Of a DNA stretch of 14,999 nucleotides, positions 1 to 5,823 are shown one piece after another (position 1 is the first letter of the stretch; each line of letters begins with the position of its first letter). The notes beneath the pieces are model-generated. The model was not told the DNA's origin. It ran no database searches and worked only from the letters and a program-made list of their open reading frames with translations. The position numbers and the translations under genes are program-made. Source of the stretch: SZUA-186 sp041552135 (GTDB lineage Bacteria > Pseudomonadota > Gammaproteobacteria > UBA9214); the NCBI GenBank assembly GCA_041552135.1, contig JBFELL010000061.1, forward strand, positions 1 to 14,999. Direction: 5' to 3'.

Positions 1-168
1 AACCTGTCGTCAGCCTGGATTCGGGCCGGGCTCCTCCTCTGGGGACTGCTGCTGTGTGCCTCGGTCCTGCTGGTGCACCAGCATCACGTGCTGGATGTGT
101 TCAGCGGTCTGCTGCTCGGGTACCTGTGCTACCGGCTGGTGTACCGGCGGGCGGTCGAGCAGGGATGA
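1..168 (+). CDS. PAP2-superfamily phosphatase, C-terminal fragment
   Basis: The gene enters from the left edge; only the last 55 residues and the TGA stop are visible. The reading frame contains SVLLVHQHHVLDVFSG, which fits the last catalytic block of PAP2/type 2 phosphatidic acid phosphatases (S-x5-H-x3-D, with the histidine as nucleophile or charge-relay partner). It lies between hydrophobic stretches (GLLLWGLLLC and GLLLGYLCYRLV), as expected for the last two membrane helices. Members remove phosphate from phosphatidate, undecaprenyl pyrophosphate or similar lipid phosphates at the membrane. The tail after the motif is short and ends in RRAVEQG. A phosphatidate phosphatase would fit the phosphatidate-handling operon that begins at 1217, but an opposite-strand gene lies between them, so the link is only suggestive. 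The substrate cannot be told from this fragment. Confidence 0.72.
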   Translation, partial: NLSSAWIRAGLLLWGLLLCASVLLVHQHHVLDVFSGLLLGYLCYRLVYRRAVEQG

Positions 169-202
169 GGGGGTCGGGTCGGGTGGCGGCGTTTTGCGGG
201 TG

Positions 203-243
203 CATCGCGGCTGAAGCCGCGCCTGCACGGTGTTGCGGGAATG
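203..243. repeat. REP-like palindromic repeat, copy 1
   Basis: A hairpin with perfect 6-bp arms CGCGGC (206-211) and GCCGCG (216-221) around a TGAA loop, followed by GCCTGCACGGTGTTGCGGGAA. The same core and the same downstream GTGTTGCGGGAA recur at 5784-5823, and a shorter version recurs at 10763-10785. It lies in the gap between the PAP2 fragment and the metalloprotease gene. This is the arrangement of a dispersed REP-type element. Nothing else in 169-319 looks coding. Confidence 0.7.
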
Positions 244-319
244 GCGGGCAGGAGCGTAGATCAATGGGGCCAGACCCGCTCGATCCGGCGAACGCCTGAC
301 TTGTCAATCGGCTCTGCAC

Positions 320-931
320 CTATGGATGCCTGCCCGAAATAATCTTCTCCAGATCCTCTGGCCAGTAATATACACCCCGCATTTTCCCGACACGCGCATC
401 ATCATAATCGCGTATTGCCAGCATCCTGGTTAGAACCAGCGCGTTACCGTACCCCTTCTCGATCGCGATCTCGTCGGCTTCGCGCTCAACAGCGCGTCTT
501 GCTGCTTCGGATAGGTAGTAGTTCCAGACAAATAACATCCGGTTTAAAAATGCGCGTCTTGTATAAGACGCGATATGGGCCAGTTCATGGGCAAACAACC
601 CGATGACTGCCTCTTTTGGCCATTGGTATTGATTGATCCTGTCAATATCGATATAGAGATTCAGGGAGAACGGTGACGCATACCCCAGGCTCTTCATATC
701 CTTGAAAATCAACCCGGTTGTTTCCCCTATATCGGCAAATGACTGCTCTTTCATGTCATCGAATATCGCCTTGAGATCATGACGGGAATAGCTTGATTCA
801 GGCTGCTGTTGTTCAATCTGCGCGGGGGCGTTATCAACGGGCATTGCGCCGTCCTTCGCATCAGCAGGCAACATGAAAATAACAGGCAATGATGCCAGGA
901 GCGCACGCCTGATATATGTCATGCACCACAT
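320..931 (-). CDS. Exported M48-like zinc metalloprotease (hypothetical)
   Basis: A 203-residue protein with an N-terminal signal sequence (TYIRRALLASLPVIFMLPADA), so it is probably exported. The zinc-protease signature HELAH is at residues 115-119, with H115 and H119 as candidate ligands and E116 as the general base. About 30 residues later EREAD (149-153) matches the ExxxD third-ligand motif of M48/Ste24-HtpX-type peptidases. The protein is shorter than usual M48 enzymes and lacks their multiple membrane helices, so it resembles the small periplasmic M48-type proteins and has no assigned substrate. Start: ATG at 931 is used; ATG at 922 (MTYIRR) is an equally reasonable start and leaves a cleaner signal peptide. 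The gene is clearly AT-richer than its neighbours (roughly half G+C over its central part) and stands alone on the minus strand, which may mean it was acquired separately. Confidence 0.7.
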   Translation of the reverse strand: MWCMTYIRRALLASLPVIFMLPADAKDGAMPVDNAPAQIEQQQPESSYSRHDLKAIFDDMKEQSFADIGETTGLIFKDMKSLGYASPFSLNLYIDIDRINQYQWPKEAVIGLFAHELAHIASYTRRAFLNRMLFVWNYYLSEAARRAVEREADEIAIEKGYGNALVLTRMLAIRDYDDARVGKMRGVYYWPEDLEKIISGRHP

Positions 932-1216
932 TGTTTGTTGCTGCCTCAGCGATCACCGGGGCCAGGCTCATCTGATTCGGCGAAAGTTTGACTTATCGAC
1001 CGAGTCTGAGCCTGTTGATTCTCTCAATACTTGATCTATGTCATGCGACACGCGAGCCGGGCTGGTTAGCCTCTGTATGAGTCATTACCATCCGCGGTAC
1101 ACAGCACGGCGGTGTCCGGCGGGTCCCGAACCGGGTCCGAGCCGGCCACCGCAATAACGGCGGTCTTTACTCTGTTCAGCTGACAACACGCACGCATCCA
1201 GGACGGGAGTCAGCCG
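932..1216. other. Divergent intergenic region with long hairpin upstream of lipid operon
   Basis: This gap separates the outward-reading metalloprotease and lipid-operon genes, so promoters for both should lie here. A long hairpin is visible: 1109-1120 pairs with 1141-1152 at 11 of 12 positions (GCGGTGTCCGGC against GCCGGCCACCGC), and CCCG/CGGG (1125-1135) can pair inside the loop. It lies about 65 bases before the operon start and could be part of the 5' leader. TTGATT (1015-1020) and TATGTC (1037-1042), 16 bases apart, are a weak candidate sigma-70 promoter pair. No small gene is convincing here. Confidence 0.35.
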
Positions 1217-2065
1217 GTGCCAAACGACCCCTCGACAGTCATTATCGTCATTGCCTTCCTGGCCCTGGCCGCTGTCGCCCTGCTCCGGCGGTTCACCGCG
1301 CTGCGCTTTCCCATGGACAGCTATGTCGCCTCCCTGTGGGTGTACTTTCTGGTCTTTGCCGTCGCCGAGCTCAGGTCGCTCAATCTCGCCATCTGGATAC
1401 TCGCGGGCCTGTGCTTTGCGGCCCTGCGGGAGTACTTCTCCCTCGTTGACATCCGCCTCCAGGACCGGTGGAGTCTCTGGGGGGCCTATCTTGCCATCCC
1501 CTTCATGACCTACCTCATCCAGATCGACTGGTACGGGATGTTCATCATCTCCATCCCGGTCTATGCGTTCCTGGTGACCGCCTTTCTGGCGACGATCGGC
1601 GGCGGCGAGCGCGAGGGGACCGTGTTCTCCATCGGGGCGATCTATTTCGGGCTGTTTCTGTTCGTCTACTGCATCGGCCACCTCGGCTACCTGGCGCACT
1701 ACTCGACCTGGCTGGCCTGCCTGCTGGTGATCAATGTCGTGGTCTGCGACGTGGCCGCGTACCTGTTCGGCATCCGCCGCAAGTTCACCTGGCGAAAGAC
1801 GCTGGCGGCCATCCCCTTCACGGTCGTGATTGCCTGGCTGCTGTCGGGACCGGCCGGCCTGCCGGCGCTGCACGCCGGCATCCTGGGGGCCCTGATCCCG
1901 CCGCTTGTGGCCGCCAGCCGGCGCACGATCGCCTTCGTGGAGACCGACCTTCGCATCGACAGCGAACACCTGCAGCCGGGCAAGGGCCTGATCATCGACA
2001 ACATGAAATCCTATCTCTATGCCGCGCCCGTCATGTTTCATTATGTGCACTACTTCCTGACGTGA
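1217..2065 (+). CDS. Divergent phosphatidate cytidylyltransferase (CdsA-like)
   Basis: A 282-residue polytopic membrane protein with about seven or eight hydrophobic helices. The C-terminal block, residues 234-266, aligns with the CdsA signature. In CdsA this reads S-x-x-K-R...KD...PGHGG-x-x-DR-x-DS. Here it reads SRR...RIDSEHLQPGKGLIIDNMKS, followed by the usual AAPVxF. Both acidic residues that correspond to the metal-binding aspartates are kept (D248 and D261), but PGHGG has become PGKGL and DR has become DN. CdsA converts phosphatidate and CTP to CDP-diacylglycerol in the inner membrane. This protein is probably an accessory paralogue with an altered substrate, rather than the housekeeping enzyme. 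The start is GTG at 1217, supported by GGGAG at 1205-1209 with a 7-base spacer. It is the first gene of the operon; its TGA overlaps the GTG start of the acyltransferase gene by four bases. Confidence 0.75.
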   Translation: MPNDPSTVIIVIAFLALAAVALLRRFTALRFPMDSYVASLWVYFLVFAVAELRSLNLAIWILAGLCFAALREYFSLVDIRLQDRWSLWGAYLAIPFMTYLIQIDWYGMFIISIPVYAFLVTAFLATIGGGEREGTVFSIGAIYFGLFLFVYCIGHLGYLAHYSTWLACLLVINVVVCDVAAYLFGIRRKFTWRKTLAAIPFTVVIAWLLSGPAGLPALHAGILGALIPPLVAASRRTIAFVETDLRIDSEHLQPGKGLIIDNMKSYLYAAPVMFHYVHYFLT

Positions 2066-3498
2066 AGCGCGCCGCTGCCGTCTTCTCCCCGCGCCTGCTG
2101 CTGCACCGGCTGGTTCTCAGGCCCCTGCTGCGGGTGTTTTTCGGGGTCAGCGTCGACGGGCGGGAAAATTTCGACGGCCTCGAGCACTACATCCTCATCG
2201 CCAACCACAACAGCCACCTGGATGTGCTGTTGCTGAACTACATCCTGCCCGGCCGCGACATCCTGCGTACCCATGTGGTTGCGGCCAGGGAGTATTTCTC
2301 GCGCTGGCGCGTGCTGTTCCACAGCGTGGATTACCTGTTCTCCCCCATCTGGATCGACCGGGTGTCGAAAGACAGCGACCCCATGCAGGCCATGCGCGAG
2401 CGCCTGGCGGCGGGCGACAACATCATCATCTTTCCCGAGGGCACCCGCGGGGCGCCCGGCGAGATCCGTGCCTTCCACTCCGGCGTCGGCAGGCTGGCCG
2501 GGGAGTTCCCCGACATCCCGATCATTCCCGTGTTCCTGCATGGCCCCGAACGCGCCTTCCCGAAATCCGGCGGCTTCCCGCTGCCCATCTGGAACAGCGT
2601 CACCATCGGCCCGCCGCAGCACTTTGCCGGCAGCAGCGCGGCTTTTGTCGCAACGCTCGAGACGCTGATACGCGAGCTGTCCGGCTCGGCGGTCGCCTCG
2701 CGGCACAGGCGCGCGCAAGTGAAGGCCCCGCCGGCGCTGGTCGCGGTCATGGGTGTAGACGGCTCGGGCAAGAGCACGCTCTCGCACAGCATCGCCCGGC
2801 AGCTGTCGGCGGCGCACGAGGTCTGCCTGGTCACCGACGGCCTCGAGTTCTATACCGGGGGCCTGCAGAAGGACATTCGCCCGCTGCTGGCGGAAACCGT
2901 CCGGCAGCACATCGGCACCTACGCAAAGCACGCCAGTTCGCTGAAACACTACAAGGTCCCCAAGCTGGCCGAGCTGCTGCTGCGCGACTACCTGCTGGGC
3001 GAGGCCGGGCGCTGGTACAAGCCCGATTTCGTCATCCAGGACGGCTCGCCGCTACTCAACCTGGTGGGCTGGTCGATCCTCTACCGGGAAGCCGCCTTCA
3101 ATCGCGAGGTGTGCCTGAAGGCGCTGAAACTGCTGAGCGGGCAGGATGCGTCCATCCGCAGGGGCGACCCCATCTTCCAGGACTTCCCCGAACTGCTGGC
3201 GCTGAAGCGCCTGAAGCATGCCGGGATGTTCCTGCCGGATGCGGTGATCATGCTGGACGTGAACCCGCAGGTCTGCTGCCAGCGGATCGCGGCGCGGGGC
3301 GAGCGCGTGCAGCCGCACGAGACGGCGGAGAAGCTCGGCAAGATGCGCAACGGCTACCTGCGGGTCTGCGAGGTCGTGCGCGAGGATCTGGGTATCCCCG
3401 TGCTGACGCTGACCGGTGACCAGGGCATGGACGAGGTCTCCCGGCTGGCACTGGGGTTCATCAACACGAGCATGGCGGAGGGTCCGGCACATGACTGA
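2062..3498 (+). CDS. Fusion: PlsC acyltransferase + thymidylate-kinase-like P-loop kinase
   Basis: A 478-residue two-domain protein. Residues about 1-210 are a lysophosphatidate acyltransferase domain: the H-x4-D catalytic motif is in NHNSHLD (H49, D54) and the FPEGTR glycerophosphate-binding motif is at 124-129. Residues about 222-478 form a P-loop kinase with Walker A GVDGSGKS (231-238). Near the end, LDVNPQVCCQRIAARGER resembles the lid region of dTMP kinases. PlsC makes phosphatidate from lysophosphatidate; the phosphate acceptor of the kinase half is unknown. The start is GTG at 2062, sharing GTGA with the upstream stop, so translation is probably coupled. The frame stays open further upstream, but that part lies inside the CdsA-like gene and the PlsC domain needs only this start. 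The only earlier in-frame ATG would overlap that gene by about 600 bases. The 3' end overlaps the next gene by 8 bases. Both domain assignments are strong; the fusion is unusual. Confidence 0.85.
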   Translation: MKRAAAVFSPRLLLHRLVLRPLLRVFFGVSVDGRENFDGLEHYILIANHNSHLDVLLLNYILPGRDILRTHVVAAREYFSRWRVLFHSVDYLFSPIWIDRVSKDSDPMQAMRERLAAGDNIIIFPEGTRGAPGEIRAFHSGVGRLAGEFPDIPIIPVFLHGPERAFPKSGGFPLPIWNSVTIGPPQHFAGSSAAFVATLETLIRELSGSAVASRHRRAQVKAPPALVAVMGVDGSGKSTLSHSIARQLSAAHEVCLVTDGLEFYTGGLQKDIRPLLAETVRQHIGTYAKHASSLKHYKVPKLAELLLRDYLLGEAGRWYKPDFVIQDGSPLLNLVGWSILYREAAFNREVCLKALKLLSGQDASIRRGDPIFQDFPELLALKRLKHAGMFLPDAVIMLDVNPQVCCQRIAARGERVQPHETAEKLGKMRNGYLRVCEVVREDLGIPVLTLTGDQGMDEVSRLALGFINTSMAEGPAHD

Positions 3499-4504
3499 GG
3501 GCGGCATCGAGGTAATCGCGACCACCATCTCCGGGTCCATCCGGGACTGGGGCAAGGTGGAGAAGATCATTCCGCTGTTCCGGGCGCACGGGCGCGAGGA
3601 CGTCACCCTGCACGTGGTCGACAGCCACGCCGGGGCCAGGGAGAAGACGCGCGAGCGGGTGCTGGCGGGCGGCCGGATACTGATTTCCGCCGGCGGATCG
3701 GGCACCTTCAACAGCGTGCTGGAGGGCTGCATCGATACCGGGGTCAGCCTGTCGGAAATCACCCTGGGCTTCCTGCGCAAGGGCTCGGCCGACCTCATCG
3801 GCAAGACGCTCGACATGCCGGACGTGATCGAGGACGCGGTCGAGGTGTTTGTCGACTCGCTGGCCGGTGGTTACACCGTCAAGTGCGATGTCATCGGCGC
3901 GCTTTGCGGGGGCGAGCAGGCAGGCGCGCGACACTTCGTCGACTATGGCGGCGCCGGCATCTTCGGCCGGATCCCGCATTACACGGAAAACCGCTTCATC
4001 AAGTACTACAAGGACATCCTCAGCCAGCTGTTCGGTGACATGGGGCCGTTCTTTGTCGGCGCCACATTATCCAGCCTCGAACGGGCCACAGGGAAATTGC
4101 TGGGCAAGGCGCGCGAGTGGCGCATTTCGGTGGACGGGAGTGAACAGGCGCGCGGGCGTTACCAGGCGATGATTATCGTCAACGGCGACCTCGGCCCGGA
4201 TCTGCCGTTTGCCCGGTCTGTGCCGCTGGGCTCCGGTGACTTCCACCTGTTCGCGCTGCGTGACATCGGCCTGCACAAGCTCCCCGGCCAGTTCCGCCAC
4301 GCCTGGGATGCCTCCGTCCTGGAACAACCGGAGCGATGGGGCTTCGAGGCGTACCGCATCGATGACACCCTGCGCATCGAGGTCGACGGTGACGCGCCGT
4401 TTCCCGTCAATGTCGACGGCTCCACGCTGCTGTGCAGGCACAGCGCGAGCTTCCGCATTGTTGACCAGATCAACCTGATATCGCGGGCCCCGGGGAACCA
4501 CTGA
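3491..4504 (+). CDS. Diacylglycerol kinase / LCB5-family lipid kinase, divergent
   Basis: A 337-residue protein of the DAGK_cat/YegS fold. The nucleotide-binding loop is AGGSGTFNSV (residues 67-76), where the family consensus is GGDGTxNEV. The second conserved block reads LGFLRKGSADLIGK (G98-S99-A100-D101), where the family has LGxxPxGTxNDfA. The C-terminal half has the beta-sandwich segments typical of the family (for example IDDTLRIEVDGD and FPVNVDGSTL). Family members transfer the gamma-phosphate of ATP to diacylglycerol or a related lipid, giving phosphatidate. The aspartate-to-serine change in GGDGT leaves activity or substrate open. The start at 3491 has an excellent ribosome site (GGAGGG at 3477-3482, 8-base spacer) and overlaps the fusion gene by 8 bases. 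The stop is two bases before the next ATG. In the operon this protein would supply phosphatidate from diacylglycerol, next to the acyltransferase that supplies it from lysophosphatidate. Confidence 0.78.
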   Translation: MTEGGIEVIATTISGSIRDWGKVEKIIPLFRAHGREDVTLHVVDSHAGAREKTRERVLAGGRILISAGGSGTFNSVLEGCIDTGVSLSEITLGFLRKGSADLIGKTLDMPDVIEDAVEVFVDSLAGGYTVKCDVIGALCGGEQAGARHFVDYGGAGIFGRIPHYTENRFIKYYKDILSQLFGDMGPFFVGATLSSLERATGKLLGKAREWRISVDGSEQARGRYQAMIIVNGDLGPDLPFARSVPLGSGDFHLFALRDIGLHKLPGQFRHAWDASVLEQPERWGFEAYRIDDTLRIEVDGDAPFPVNVDGSTLLCRHSASFRIVDQINLISRAPGNH

Positions 4505-4506
4505 CC

Positions 4507-5433
4507 ATGCGAATCGCTGCCTTCGCAACCGTTGTCCTTGCGGCCGCCTGCAGCCTGACTGCCCATGGGCAGATCATGGGCACTGCAAAGGCCCCGGGGG
4601 ATGCGCTGCCGACAGACTACTTTTCCACGGATTATGCAACGGCCCGCCATAGATTCCTCGAGGCCGCGCAGGCCGCCGGTGTCCGGGTCGAGAGCATCCG
4701 GCATCCCGACACAGGTCCGAATGGGGGGCCGCTCTATACCGACGTGGCGCTTATCGGGCCGGGGCAGGCCAGCAGGATCCTGATGCTGGTATCGGCAACA
4801 CACGGTATCGAGGGCTTCGCCGGCTCGGGTATCCAGACCGGGCTGCTGCGTGACGGGATAGCCGCCCGCCTCGGGCCTGACCTGGCCATCGTCATGGTCC
4901 ATGCCCTCAACCCCTATGGCTTTGCGCATCTGCGGCGGGTCAACGAGGACAACGTCGATGTCAATCGCAACTTCGTCGACCACAGCCTGCGCTATCCGGA
5001 CAATCCCGGCTATGAAAGGCTCGCCGACGCCCTCGCGCCGAAGCGGCTGTCCTTTTCCGCCAACCTGGCGGCCGGTCTCAGCTTCCTGTGGTTTCGCTTG
5101 ACCGAGGGGAAGGCGCGCCGGCAATGCGCCATCACCGCGGGGCAGTACACGCATCCCGACGGCCTTTTCTATGGCGGCAATGGCGAAACCTGGTCCAACC
5201 GGACGATTCGCAACATTGTCAGAGACTATCTTTCACACGCGCAGCAGGTAGCCATTATCGGTTTACACACCGGCCTCGGCCCTTGCGCCGAGGCGGAGAT
5301 CATTCTGAACGAACCGAAGACATCCCCGGCCTACCGGCGCGCCGTGGCGTGGTGGGGAGATGCAAGGACCCGTACGACCGTGACCGGAGAAGCCGTTTCC
5401 TGCCACCTGTCGGGACCGCTGAAGCTGGCCTAG
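4507..5433 (+). CDS. Exported M14-like/DUF2817 hydrolase, truncated by in-frame TAG
   Basis: A 308-residue product ending at TAG 5431-5433. The N-terminus is a signal sequence (RIAAFATVVLAAACSLTAHG). The AAAC could serve as a weak lipobox, otherwise cleavage would fall near AHG. Zinc-carboxypeptidase-like motifs occur in order: HGIE (99-102, first zinc ligands), NRNF (153-156, like the substrate-binding Asn-Arg of M14) and GLHTG (252-256, third ligand). These fit the DUF2817 group of M14-like metallohydrolases. The frame stays open after the TAG and continues with typical family sequence (see 5434-5688), so the full gene would encode 393 residues. The truncated form lacks the candidate catalytic glutamate. 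It begins two bases after the lipid-kinase gene and so belongs to the same operon. An exported hydrolase there could process a head group or peptide linked to the lipid, but that is inference. Confidence 0.7.
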   Translation: MRIAAFATVVLAAACSLTAHGQIMGTAKAPGDALPTDYFSTDYATARHRFLEAAQAAGVRVESIRHPDTGPNGGPLYTDVALIGPGQASRILMLVSATHGIEGFAGSGIQTGLLRDGIAARLGPDLAIVMVHALNPYGFAHLRRVNEDNVDVNRNFVDHSLRYPDNPGYERLADALAPKRLSFSANLAAGLSFLWFRLTEGKARRQCAITAGQYTHPDGLFYGGNGETWSNRTIRNIVRDYLSHAQQVAIIGLHTGLGPCAEAEIILNEPKTSPAYRRAVAWWGDARTRTTVTGEAVSCHLSGPLKLA

Positions 5434-5688
5434 GCGGGGATGCTGCCGGAGGCCGAGGTTACCGCCGTCAGCCTGGAATTCGGCACCCTACCTGTCAAGG
5501 AGGTTTTTTCAGCCCTGAGGGCCGACAACTGGTTACACACTCACGGAAGGCACGACAACGCAGACGCTGATGAGATAAAAAAAGAGATGCTGCGCGTTTT
5601 CTATCCTGAGCGTGACCAATGGAAGAGTCGTGTCTGGTTACAGGGAAAGGAAATGACTGAACAGGCGCTGAACGGATTGAAGTACTGA
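5434..5688 (+). pseudogene. C-terminal remainder of the DUF2817/M14-like hydrolase
   Basis: This is the same reading frame as 4507-5433, resuming directly after the TAG codon and ending at a normal TGA. It contains SLEFGTLPVKEVFSAL followed by RADNWLHTHG. The first part is the expected C-terminal block of the family and E324 (counted from 4507) is the best candidate for the M14 catalytic glutamate. ATG 5440 could start a separate 82-residue peptide, but that would have neither a zinc site nor a signal peptide. A single C-to-T change (CAG to TAG) would explain the break. Alternatives are programmed or suppressor read-through of UAG, or a sequencing error. Confidence 0.7.
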
Positions 5689-5701
5689 AGAAGAGACTGC
5701 A

Positions 5702-5766
5702 CCCAAAGGGGACAGATTTATTTGGCACATTCATTCCCAAAGGGGACAGATTTATTTGGCACATTC
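5702..5766. repeat. Tandem pair of AAAGGGGACAGATTTATTT repeats
   Basis: Two identical 31-base units, 5702-5732 and 5736-5766, each CCCAAAGGGGACAGATTTAT followed by TTGGCACATTC, with a period of 34 bases. The same core recurs at 13924-13998. The stretch is clearly AT-richer than the flanking genes and lies just after the end of the lipid operon. It looks like a dispersed intergenic repeat and not coding sequence. Confidence 0.8.
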
Positions 5767-5783
5767 GCGATGGGTTGAAACCC

Positions 5784-5823
5784 GATCGCGGCTGAAGCCG
5801 CGCCTACGGGGTGTTGCGGGAAT
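5784..5823. repeat. REP-like palindromic repeat, copy 2 (overlaps a gene end)
   Basis: The hairpin CGCGGC (5787-5792) / GCCGCG (5797-5802) with TGAA loop is followed by GTGTTGCGGGAA, matching copy 1 at 203-243. A small hairpin GGGTT/AACCC (5772-5783) precedes it. The stop codon of the minus-strand gene (5804-5806) and its last codons, encoding NSRNTP, fall inside the repeat. The hairpin immediately follows that gene's stop and could also act as a 3' end stabiliser. Confidence 0.7.

Noticed and set aside
1085..2050. Long open frame on the minus strand (321 codons)
   Set aside because: Antisense shadow of the CdsA-like gene; low-complexity Arg/Gly/Gln/Asp-rich translation with no domain, caused by high GC.
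1468..2061. 5' extension of the acyltransferase-kinase gene to an upstream ATG
   Set aside because: The extension lies wholly in the CdsA-like gene, is Arg/Pro/His-rich, and the GTG at 2062 gives a normal PlsC N-terminus with a coupled GTGA junction.
5702..5766. CRISPR-like direct repeats
   Set aside because: Only two units with a 3-base gap, no spacers and no cas genes; the unit recurs elsewhere in inverted form.
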